Source: Aquimarina algicola
GTDB lineage: Bacteria > Bacteroidota > Bacteroidia > Flavobacteriales > Flavobacteriaceae
Direction of reading: 5' to 3'
NCBI RefSeq assembly: GCF_006443095.1
Contig: NZ_VFWZ01000001.1
Location: 248,001 to 312,000 of the forward strand
DNA: 64,000 nt
Both the position numbers and the translations under genes were made by a program. Of this stretch, positions 44,597-52,605 are shown one piece after another. Within the stretch, counting starts at the first letter, position 1, and the number at the start of each line of letters is the position of its first letter. Below the pieces are notes generated by a model. The model was given only the letters and a program-made list of their open reading frames with translations, was not told where the DNA came from and searched no databases.

Positions 44597-46438
44597 ATGA
44601 AAAAAACCATTTTATCCATTGCGATAGCTTCATTTTTGATTTCGTGTACACAGAAAACAAAAGAATCAACACCTTTATCGCCCAAAGAACCTGGCCCAGT
44701 TAAATTAGTAGAGACCAATCTTATACAACCTGTTTATTTTGAAGGAGACTCAACATGGACAATAGAAGAACGTATGAAACACTATGGTGTTCCCGGTGTG
44801 AGTATTGCTGTTATAAAAGATTATAAAATTGACTGGATAAAAAGCTATGGTGTTATGGATAAAGATACTAAAGCTCCTGTTACTGATCAAACTCTTTTTC
44901 AAGCTGGATCAATTAGTAAACCTGTAGCAGCTTACGGAGCATTAGCACTTGTACAACAACAAAAAATAGATCCAGATACAGATATCAATACCTATCTAAA
45001 ATCATGGAAACTACCTGATAATACATTTACTGAAAGTAAAAAAGTTACCTTAAAACACTTGGTTAGCCATACAGGAGGGTTGACAGTACACGGTTTTTTA
45101 GGATATAGTCCTGATCTTACTGTACCAACTTTGATACAGGTTCTAAATGGAACTCCTCCTGCTAATTCTGATGCAATTGTTGTTGATAAAATGCCAGGAG
45201 AAAGCTTTCGCTATTCTGGAGGAGGGTATACTGTAATGCAACAAATGATGATTGATATAGAAGATAAACCTTTTCCTGAGTTAATGAACAATCATGTTCT
45301 CCAACCATTGGCTATGAATAATAGTACATTTAATCAACCTTTATTAGATGAACAATTGCAAGCAGCTGCAACAGGCTATTTACCTGATGGTTCTATGACC
45401 AAAGGAAAGAGGCATACATATCCTGAGATGGCAGCCGCGGGGCTATGGACAACTGCAGAGGATTTGGCAAAATTTGCCACTAATTTGCAACAAACACTTA
45501 AGGGAACTAGTGAAAAAGTATTGTCTAAAGCGATGACAACGCAAATGCTTACTCCTTATATAGAAGATTTTGTAGGTCTTGGTATATTTCTAAATACATA
45601 CAAAGATGAGATCTATTTTGGCCATGGTGGTTGGGATGAAGGGTTTTCTAGTGAACTCATAGCGCACAAAGACAAAGGATATGGTGTTGTAGTACTTACC
45701 AATTCTAATCACCCTAAATTTATCTCAGAACTTATTCGATCTGTTGCCTTGAGTTATCATTGGGATAGTTATGTTCCTTCATATAAAAAAATGGGATTAG
45801 ATTCGACAAAACTTGCAGAAGTTATAGGTCGTTATCGTATCAATGGTAATAGAGTTGCTCAAATATCCAAAAAAGATAATCGACTTTATAAAAAATTAAC
45901 TGGAGATGCATCTATAGAATTATTTCGAATATCAGATAGCACTTATATCAGTAGAGATCGAGAAAACCCAATTCAGTTTAAGGTAAATCCAGAAAATAAT
46001 CAAATGAATCTATTATTATTGGATAGAAATGGAGAAAAGATTGTTGGTGCTTTTCCTAAAATTGGCGACGAAAAAAAATTACCAATCGAACTTGTAGAAG
46101 ATGGAGATTTTGAAGCTGGACTCAATGCATATTCGACATTATTAAAAAATAATCCTAGAGACCTTACAGTTGCCGAGAATAGTCTAAATCGACTTGCTTA
46201 TGAACTTGCTTTTAACTTAAACAAAATTCAAATGGCGCATGATGTTCTTAAAATCAATACAATTTTATATCCTAATAGCTTTAATGTATATGATAGTTAT
46301 GGTGAAGTATGTATGCTAATGGAGAAATTTGATCTAGCTCTAGAAAACTATAAAAAATCATTGGAGCTTAATCCAGAAAATACTAATGCCATTAGTAAAA
46401 TAAAAGAAATAGAGCAAAAAATAAAAGAACAAGTTTAA
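44597..46438 (+). CDS. Serine hydrolase (beta-lactamase/PBP family) lipoprotein with TPR tail
   Basis: 613 residues from the ATG at 44597, which gives a clean lipoprotein signal (MKKTILSIAIASFLISC, Cys17); an ATG 66 bp upstream adds a leader that spoils it. The catalytic Ser105-x-x-Lys108 (GSISKPVAA), Tyr206 in RYSGGGY and the HGGWDEGF motif mark a class-C beta-lactamase-like hydrolase (peptidase S12). C-terminal residues about 500-613 contain TPR repeats (YDSYGEVCMLMEKFDLALEN YKK-type). It probably acts on peptides or peptidoglycan in the periplasm. It is divergent from the barrel-A2M operon and 25 bp upstream of the LamG gene. Confidence 0.88.
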   Translation: MKKTILSIAIASFLISCTQKTKESTPLSPKEPGPVKLVETNLIQPVYFEGDSTWTIEERMKHYGVPGVSIAVIKDYKIDWIKSYGVMDKDTKAPVTDQTLFQAGSISKPVAAYGALALVQQQKIDPDTDINTYLKSWKLPDNTFTESKKVTLKHLVSHTGGLTVHGFLGYSPDLTVPTLIQVLNGTPPANSDAIVVDKMPGESFRYSGGGYTVMQQMMIDIEDKPFPELMNNHVLQPLAMNNSTFNQPLLDEQLQAAATGYLPDGSMTKGKRHTYPEMAAAGLWTTAEDLAKFATNLQQTLKGTSEKVLSKAMTTQMLTPYIEDFVGLGIFLNTYKDEIYFGHGGWDEGFSSELIAHKDKGYGVVVLTNSNHPKFISELIRSVALSYHWDSYVPSYKKMGLDSTKLAEVIGRYRINGNRVAQISKKDNRLYKKLTGDASIELFRISDSTYISRDRENPIQFKVNPENNQMNLLLLDRNGEKIVGAFPKIGDEKKLPIELVEDGDFEAGLNAYSTLLKNNPRDLTVAENSLNRLAYELAFNLNKIQMAHDVLKINTILYPNSFNVYDSYGEVCMLMEKFDLALENYKKSLELNPENTNAISKIKEIEQKIKEQV

Positions 46439-46463
46439 AAAACATTCACTAAATAAAGTTACT

Positions 46464-47405
46464 ATGAAACATACTCAATTTTATTCATCATCAGTCATAA
46501 TCATTATCATATGTTTATTTGCTTTTACTTCTTGCAAACAAGAAACCAAAAGTAATGATCAGAATAGTCAACCTGACGAAGAAAAAAAAGAAGAGACAGA
46601 AGAAAAAAGTGATTATACAGCATTAAAAAATGCACTTACTTTTTATGCTTCTTTTGATAATGATGTAGAAGCTAATTTTGCACTTGGCGACAAACAAATG
46701 TATACGGTTCCCTCTCGTAAGGCAAAAGACTCTGCAAAAGTAGGGTTACATAAACCAGATATTAGTATTGCTAAAGGAAAAGGGAAATATGGAGATGGCT
46801 TATTATTTACAGAAAGAAGCAAAGGAAATATTTATTACCCTAGTAAGGGAAATATCGCTTATAGTAAAGAAAATTGGAGCGGCGCTGTATCATTTTGGTT
46901 ACAACTAGACCCTGGCACAGATCTCGAACCCGGATATTGTGATCCAATACAAATTACAGATGTTAGTTATAATGATGCTGCTATTTGGGTAGATTTTACC
47001 AAAGAAAACCCTAGAGATTTTAGATTAGGAGTTATTGGTGATCGAGAGGTATGGAATCCAAATCCAGAAGGCCCAGACAATGAAAACCCTATTTTTCTAG
47101 AAAAATTAAAACCTGTTGTAAAAACCCCTCCTTTTGGAAAAGAAGTATGGACACACATATTGATTAATTTCTCTGGCCTTAATACTCAAAATGGAGAAGC
47201 CTCGTTGTACATGAATGGAGAGTTAAAAGGAACTCGTACTAATATCACAACACCTTTTACATGGGACTTAGAAGCTTCTAATATTTATATAGGTCTTGGA
47301 TATATAGGGTTAATGGATGAATTATCAATCTTTAGTAGAAAACTTACTGACGAAGAAATCAGTACCATTTATACACTACAAAATGGTGTGCAATCTATTT
47401 TATAA
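46464..47405 (+). CDS. LamG/concanavalin-like domain lipoprotein
   Basis: 313 residues. Lipoprotein signal ending in FAFTSCKQE (Cys24), an acidic linker (QPDEEKKEETEEKSD), then a beta-sandwich of the LamG/ConA-like type: LTFYASFDNDVEANFALGD, GDGLLFTERSKGNIYYPSKG, WSGAVSFWLQLDPGTDLEPG, SNIYIGLGYIGLMDELSIF. Such domains bind carbohydrates or surface proteins. It follows the serine hydrolase gene by 25 bp and is probably cotranscribed. Confidence 0.82.
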   Translation: MKHTQFYSSSVIIIIICLFAFTSCKQETKSNDQNSQPDEEKKEETEEKSDYTALKNALTFYASFDNDVEANFALGDKQMYTVPSRKAKDSAKVGLHKPDISIAKGKGKYGDGLLFTERSKGNIYYPSKGNIAYSKENWSGAVSFWLQLDPGTDLEPGYCDPIQITDVSYNDAAIWVDFTKENPRDFRLGVIGDREVWNPNPEGPDNENPIFLEKLKPVVKTPPFGKEVWTHILINFSGLNTQNGEASLYMNGELKGTRTNITTPFTWDLEASNIYIGLGYIGLMDELSIFSRKLTDEEISTIYTLQNGVQSIL

Positions 47406-47441
47406 TTGAAGTATATAGATGATTAAAAATGATATTTGTAA

Positions 47442-47449
47442 TATCTTTG
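47442..47449 (+). promoter_or_regulatory. Candidate -7 box for miaE
   Basis: TATCTTTG fits TAnnTTTG, 33 bp before the miaE start. The -33 element is not clear. Confidence 0.35.
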
Positions 47450-47482
47450 TATAGAAAAGAAAACATCTTAAAATAGTATATT

Positions 47483-48064
47483 ATGCTAGGTTTAAAACTT
47501 CCTACTGACCCTAGATGGGTTAACATTGTAGAAAAAAATATAGAAGAAATCTTAACTGATCATGCGTTTTGTGAACAAAAGGCAGCCTCTACAGCAATTT
47601 CTCTTATTGTTAGCTTTCCTGAATATACAGAATTAGTAAAGGAAATGACGAAATTGGTAAAAGAAGAAATCAGCCATTTTAAAATGGTTCATGATAAAAT
47701 TATAGAGAGAGGTTGGGTTCTTGGTCGAGACCGTAAAGATGAATATGTAAATAAGCTTCTTACATTTTTTCCCAAAGGAGGAAGTAGAACCACCCATTTA
47801 GTACATCGATTATTGTATGCTGCTCTTATTGAAGCTCGCAGCTGCGAACGTTTTAAGCTATTGTCTGAAGAACTTGAAGAAAAAGAGTTGGCTGATTTTT
47901 ACAGAAGTCTCATGGTGAGTGAAGCAAATCATTATACTATGTTTTTGAATTTTGCAAGAAAATATGGGGAACGTGAAGAAGTAGATAAAAAGTGGCAAGA
48001 TTTACTCGTTTTTGAAGCAGAAATCATGAAAGATCTAGGTAAAAAGGAAACAATACACGGATAA
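47483..48064 (+). CDS. miaE: tRNA-(ms2io6A)-hydroxylase
   Basis: 193 residues, all helical, matching MiaE: the opening LGLKLPTDPRWV, the helix with ILTDHAFCEQKAASTAISLI, the di-iron carboxylate/His helices VKEEISHFKMVHDKI and EARSCERFKLLSEEL, and YRSLMVSEANHYTMFLNFAR. The enzyme hydroxylates the modified adenosine at position 37 of some tRNAs using a non-heme di-iron centre. It is monocistronic and ends in a bidirectional terminator. Confidence 0.93.
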   Translation: MLGLKLPTDPRWVNIVEKNIEEILTDHAFCEQKAASTAISLIVSFPEYTELVKEMTKLVKEEISHFKMVHDKIIERGWVLGRDRKDEYVNKLLTFFPKGGSRTTHLVHRLLYAALIEARSCERFKLLSEELEEKELADFYRSLMVSEANHYTMFLNFARKYGEREEVDKKWQDLLVFEAEIMKDLGKKETIHG

Positions 48065-48081
48065 TAGTCATATTATAAACC

Positions 48082-48112
48082 AAAAAAACCTGTTGCTACA
48101 ACAGGTTTTTTT
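48082..48112. terminator. Bidirectional terminator
   Basis: A hairpin with 14-bp arms (AAAAAAACCTGTTG / CAACAGGTTTTTTT) and a 3-base loop lies between the convergent miaE and OMP genes, with T runs on both strands. Confidence 0.85.
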
Positions 48113-48132
48113 AGATTTATATCGTTAAGAGA

Positions 48133-48693
48133 TTATAATTTATATCCAAAAGAGAGTTGAATATTTCTACTGTTTCCTTTAAAATCGCCTTCAACATCTT
48201 CATCATCAAACAAATTACTGAAACCAAAACCGTATCGGAGATCAGCAAAAAAGTTTTCTGTAATATTTACTCCTACTCCTGCCATACCAGAAAAATTAAA
48301 GGTATTAAAATCTACCTCTAGATCTGTATTGTCTTCCCATTCCCAAATTTTTAAACCAATTTGAGGTCCAATGTGAACGTTAAATACAGGAGTAAAATTA
48401 TATTTTAAGAAAACAGGCGCTTGTAAAAAGTTAACTCTAAGTGTTTCATCTTCATTTCCTAATGAAGAAAACTGAAACTCTGGTTGAATACTCCATTTTT
48501 CTGATATTGGATATTCTGCAAGAAATCCTACAACCACTCCAAATCTACTATCTTCTAAATTCTCGGGGATATCATCTGAGCTAATAGAACTCAAATTCGC
48601 TCCTATACGAACTCCATAAGTATTCTCCTGGGCAAAAGAATTAAAAATTGTAAAAAGAATCAAAATAATGGCGTAGGGTAAGTTTTTTTCCAT
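48133..48693 (-). CDS. Small outer membrane beta-barrel protein (PorT/OMP_b-brl type)
   Basis: 186 residues. A signal peptide (MEKNLPYAIILILFTIFNSFAQ) precedes a barrel of about eight strands: YGVRIGANLSSIS, FGVVVGFLAEYPISEKWSIQ, PEFQFSSLGNEDE, VGVNITENFFADLRYGF, NIQLSFGYKL. It resembles the protein at 55724 and belongs to the same small-barrel family. Function unknown. Confidence 0.8.
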   Translation of the reverse strand: MEKNLPYAIILILFTIFNSFAQENTYGVRIGANLSSISSDDIPENLEDSRFGVVVGFLAEYPISEKWSIQPEFQFSSLGNEDETLRVNFLQAPVFLKYNFTPVFNVHIGPQIGLKIWEWEDNTDLEVDFNTFNFSGMAGVGVNITENFFADLRYGFGFSNLFDDEDVEGDFKGNSRNIQLSFGYKL

Positions 48694-48781
48694 AGTGTTA
48701 AGTTAAATTGGTTATTTAACAAGTTTAACAATAAAAATTGAGTTATTAAAATTATTACTTAAATGATTTATTTTTCGACGG

Positions 48782-49669
48782 TTAAGAATTTTTATATAAT
48801 GATCTGATAATCCCATCTGATAATCCTATTTTTGGAACATGTATTTCTTGCGCACCACTCCACTTCATTGCAGACAAATAGATACGAGACGCAGGAATAA
48901 TAACATCTGCTCTGTCTTCATTAAGATTTAATTTCCATATTCTTTCTTCATATGTCATAGAGTTTAGTAATTCATAGTAAGAGCTTAGGTATAAGAACGA
49001 TAATGGTTCTCCATTTTTCTTACCACTGGTCTTAAAAATATTATTGATATTTCCTCCTGATCCTATCAAAGAAATTCTATTGTAATCTTTTGTATTGTTC
49101 CTAATCCATTCTTCAACATCTTTCCAGATTATATCAGAAACCAGATTATTGAGTAATCGAACAGTCCCAAGTTTAAACGATTTTGAGGTGATTGTTTTTC
49201 CCTTATTAAAAACCGTAAATTCTGTGCTTCCACCCCCAACATCAACATAAAGATAAGTAGCTTCTTTTTTAATCAACTCATTCAAGTCAGTCATTGCAAT
49301 TATAGCAGCTTCATCTTTACCGTCTATAATATCGATCTGTATTCCTGTTTTTTCTTTGATTAAATCTACGATCTGTTCTCCATTTTCGGCTTCTCTCATA
49401 GCAGAAGTAGCACAAGCCTTGTAACTTAATACTTTGTGTGTTTTCATTAACAACTCATACGCCTGCATAGTATCGATCATTCTAGCTATGTTTTCTTCTG
49501 AAATGATTTTAGTCTTAAAAACATCAGCTCCTAATCGGATAGGCACACGAACCAAGCTTGTTTTTTTGAACCTGGTTTCTTGCCCTTCTTCTTCATGTAT
49601 TGTGCTAATTAATAAACGTATAGCATTAGAACCAATATCTATGGCTCCGAATTTTTTAATGGTCAACAA
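48782..49669 (-). CDS. Ppx/GppA phosphatase (exopolyphosphatase-like)
   Basis: 295 residues, an ASKHA fold with GAIDIGSNAIRLLI at residues 8-21 (phosphate-binding loop 1), YVDVGGGSTEFTVF and SLIGSGGNINNIFK (loops 2 and 3). Short form without the C-terminal HD domain. It cleaves polyphosphate ends or pppGpp. It starts 5 bp after ppk, so the two are coupled and together set the polyphosphate level. Confidence 0.9.
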   Translation of the reverse strand: MLTIKKFGAIDIGSNAIRLLISTIHEEEGQETRFKKTSLVRVPIRLGADVFKTKIISEENIARMIDTMQAYELLMKTHKVLSYKACATSAMREAENGEQIVDLIKEKTGIQIDIIDGKDEAAIIAMTDLNELIKKEATYLYVDVGGGSTEFTVFNKGKTITSKSFKLGTVRLLNNLVSDIIWKDVEEWIRNNTKDYNRISLIGSGGNINNIFKTSGKKNGEPLSFLYLSSYYELLNSMTYEERIWKLNLNEDRADVIIPASRIYLSAMKWSGAQEIHVPKIGLSDGIIRSLYKNS

Positions 49670-49674
49670 AATAT

Positions 49675-51780
49675 TTAATTTCCTAGTTTTTGTAAATAAT
49701 ATTCATAGGTCGCTACTTGTGACCTAATTTTCTCTTTATCATTTCGAATGTAAGCATTATCTTGATTTTTAGAAAGACTTCTTGCTTTTACATTATCACT
49801 CCAGCAGATATCAAAAGTTTCTATAAGTTCCTGTTTGATATCTTCTTCATAAATAGGACAAGAAATTTCTACTCTTCTGTCAAGATTACGAGTCATCCAA
49901 TCGGCAGAAGAGATATATACCTTTACATCTCCTCCATTTTCAAAAATATATAACCTCGGGTGTTCTAAAAATTTATCTATGATACTTATTGCTCTAATAT
50001 TTTCACTCATACCTTGTATTCCCGGAATAAGAGAACATATCCCTCTTATGATCAAATCGATTTTAACCCCGGCTCTACTGGCTTCATAAAGTTTATCAAT
50101 CATATCATAATCACTCAAACTATTCAGCTTTAATTTGATGCCAGAAGGCTTACCTTCTTTCTCATTTTGAATTTCGTTATCTATCAGCTTAATCAATTTT
50201 GATCTTGTATAATGTGGAGAAACTAATAGATGTTTATAACGGTTTACTTTGTAGTTTGTTTCAAAAAACTTAAATACCTTATTGGCATCCTTTAATATGG
50301 CTTCATTTGTGGTAAATAAAGTATAATCTGTATATATCTTGGCAGTAGATTCATTAAAATTACCCGTACTTATGAATCCATATCTTTTTAATTTGCCTTT
50401 TTCTTCTCTCTCAATCACACAAGTTTTGCAATGCACTTTTAGTCCCGGTACTCCAAAAATTAGGTTCACCCCTTCGCGTTGCATTTGTTCTGCATAGCGT
50501 ATGTTTGCAGCTTCATCAAATCGTGCTTGTAATTCTATCTGGACTAATACATTTTTTCCATTTTTTGCTGCATTGATCAATGAGCTTGCTATATGCGATA
50601 TATTGGCTAACCTATAAATTGTGATTTTAATACTCTTTACCTTAGGATCAATTGCAGCTTCTCTTAAAAATTTTACAGTATAAGAAAAAGTATGATAAGG
50701 TGTATATTGTATAAAATCTTTTTCTGCGATCTTGTTTAGAAGACTACCTTGTAGTGATAAGCCAGGTATCGTAAGTGGTTTTATTGATTGATATACCAAA
50801 TCCTCGGTCCCTAAATCCGGAAAATTCATATAATCTCTACGGTTATGATAACGCCCACCGGGGATAATACTATCTGTATTATCAACATCCATTTTTTCCA
50901 TTAAAAAAGTTAATGTGTCTTTCTCAATAGTCTTGTCATATACAAATCGAACCGGTTCTCCATCTCTTCGAGATTTAACACTACTGGATATTTTTTGAAT
51001 GAAGCTTTTGCTCAAATCATTATCAAAATCTAATTGTGAATCTCTGGTTATTTTGATCATATGAGCAGAAGCACTTGTATATTCAAAAATACTGAAATTG
51101 ATGTGCATACAGTATCGAATAAGATCATCAAGAATAATGATATATTTTTTTCCATCTTTTTCAGGAAGTACTACAAACCTTTCTGTATTCTTGGGGATTT
51201 CGATTAAGGCATATATTTTTTCTTTGGTAGTTTGTTGTAATATTTTAGAAATCCTTCCTTCTTTAGGGATTTTATCTTTTAATACAAGTTTTACTGCCAG
51301 ATACGCTACGCTATCTTTTAGGTGAGGAAATTGATCGAGGTCATTTAAAATATAAGTCACTAATGCAGGACTCACTTTGGTTACAAAATAGTTACGGATA
51401 AAAGCATCTTGATCTTCGGTTACCTGTTTTTCATCGATAATAAAAATATTATGCTCTTTTAGCTTTTCTGTTATTACATTGATCGTTTTGAGACTTTCTG
51501 CCTGTTGACGAATAACAATTTTGGTGATTTTTTCTAGCAATTCACTAGCAGTCATACCTTTTAATACGTTCTTACCGTCTTTTCCTGCCAGATCTATTCG
51601 TTTTATTGTAGCATATCGTACTTTGAAAAACTCGTCTAAATTGTTTGAAAATATCCCTATAAACCTTAATCGTTCCAAAAGTGGAACACTACTATCCGCA
51701 GCTTCTTGTAATACTCTTGCATTAAATTGTAACCAACTGAGTTCTCTATTTATATATTGGTTTTCTATATGTTCTGTCAT
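49675..51780 (-). CDS. ppk: Polyphosphate kinase 1
   Basis: 701 residues. N-terminal domain (NRELSWLQFNARVLQEA), head domain, and two PLD-like domains with the catalytic His in VKVHCKTCVIERE, the GFISTGNFNESTAKIYTD loop and the second domain HPRLYIFENGGD. It transfers the gamma phosphate of ATP to polyphosphate. The start shares one base with the sixA stop (TAATG-type), and ppx follows after 5 bp. Confidence 0.95.
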   Translation of the reverse strand: MTEHIENQYINRELSWLQFNARVLQEAADSSVPLLERLRFIGIFSNNLDEFFKVRYATIKRIDLAGKDGKNVLKGMTASELLEKITKIVIRQQAESLKTINVITEKLKEHNIFIIDEKQVTEDQDAFIRNYFVTKVSPALVTYILNDLDQFPHLKDSVAYLAVKLVLKDKIPKEGRISKILQQTTKEKIYALIEIPKNTERFVVLPEKDGKKYIIILDDLIRYCMHINFSIFEYTSASAHMIKITRDSQLDFDNDLSKSFIQKISSSVKSRRDGEPVRFVYDKTIEKDTLTFLMEKMDVDNTDSIIPGGRYHNRRDYMNFPDLGTEDLVYQSIKPLTIPGLSLQGSLLNKIAEKDFIQYTPYHTFSYTVKFLREAAIDPKVKSIKITIYRLANISHIASSLINAAKNGKNVLVQIELQARFDEAANIRYAEQMQREGVNLIFGVPGLKVHCKTCVIEREEKGKLKRYGFISTGNFNESTAKIYTDYTLFTTNEAILKDANKVFKFFETNYKVNRYKHLLVSPHYTRSKLIKLIDNEIQNEKEGKPSGIKLKLNSLSDYDMIDKLYEASRAGVKIDLIIRGICSLIPGIQGMSENIRAISIIDKFLEHPRLYIFENGGDVKVYISSADWMTRNLDRRVEISCPIYEEDIKQELIETFDICWSDNVKARSLSKNQDNAYIRNDKEKIRSQVATYEYYLQKLGN

Positions 51781-52265
51781 TATTTTAGCAGTTTAGGATA
51801 TAATTTTAATACAGTTTTACCTTCTTTAATATTTTTCCATGATGTTACAGGAAACTCAATCCCTATAACTCCTGCCGTAGGAAGATTATCTATATATGTA
51901 TCACCGTACAAATTGGCAATAGAAGTAAAAGCATGATTATGTCCAAAAATCAGAAGAGTATTAATATCATCACTGCAATTTTTTATCACTTTTGTCACGT
52001 CATTACCGCTAAAATCATAAAGTAGAGGCTCTATTTTAAATATCTCTGCCGGGATATCTAAATAGCTAAGTATTATTTTTGCTGTACTATGTGCTCTTTC
52101 GGCCGGACTACATAAAATTTTATCTATTGGTTTTAATAGTGCAGTAAGTTTTTCTCCTATTAGAGCAGCGTCATTTAAGCCTCTTTTATTTAGAGGTCTT
52201 TTTTCATCAGATACGTCAAATTCCCAGGATGATTTTGCATGTCTAATAATATATAATGTTTTCAT
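51780..52265 (-). CDS. sixA: SixA-type histidine phosphatase
   Basis: 161 residues. The RHG-type motif LYIIRHAKSSWE at residues 4-15 carries the catalytic His9; a second His in LLIFGHNHAFTSIANLY completes the site. SixA dephosphorylates phosphohistidines. It is the first gene of sixA-ppk-ppx, an arrangement seen in other Bacteroidota. Confidence 0.88.
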   Translation of the reverse strand: MKTLYIIRHAKSSWEFDVSDEKRPLNKRGLNDAALIGEKLTALLKPIDKILCSPAERAHSTAKIILSYLDIPAEIFKIEPLLYDFSGNDVTKVIKNCSDDINTLLIFGHNHAFTSIANLYGDTYIDNLPTAGVIGIEFPVTSWKNIKEGKTVLKLYPKLLK

Positions 52266-52605
52266 GATTTAATACTATTCTGGTAAAAACACAGTTATTT
52301 TATACAAGTTTAAGAATTAGCTTTTACAAATCTTAGTTTACGGGCAAAAAAAGATTGTTTGTTTTTAAACAGGCTAAAATCCCTGTCAAGATTGTAGATG
52401 AATTGATGAAAATGCTAAAATTAACCTTCAAATCACGATATGTTCTTAAAAGTATGATAATGAACATGGTAAGTTTGTGGACTTGGTCGGAAAAAAGAGT
52501 GTTTATATCGAAAATGATTGTTTTTTGTATAAGAATTAGATGTTAAAATTTAAATTTACTCATGATTTTCCCCAAATAAAAATGTTTTCCCCCTAGAAAA
52601 TAGAT
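52266..52605. other. Intergenic region, no supported gene
   Basis: About 340 bp between the divergent sixA and OmpA-like genes. A 63-codon frame (52355-52546) has no start context, no domain and odd composition; I do not call it. No promoter or hairpin is clear. Confidence 0.55.

Noticed and set aside
52355-52546. 63-codon + strand reading frame
   Set aside because: No domain, signal or start context, and composition unlike the neighbouring genes.
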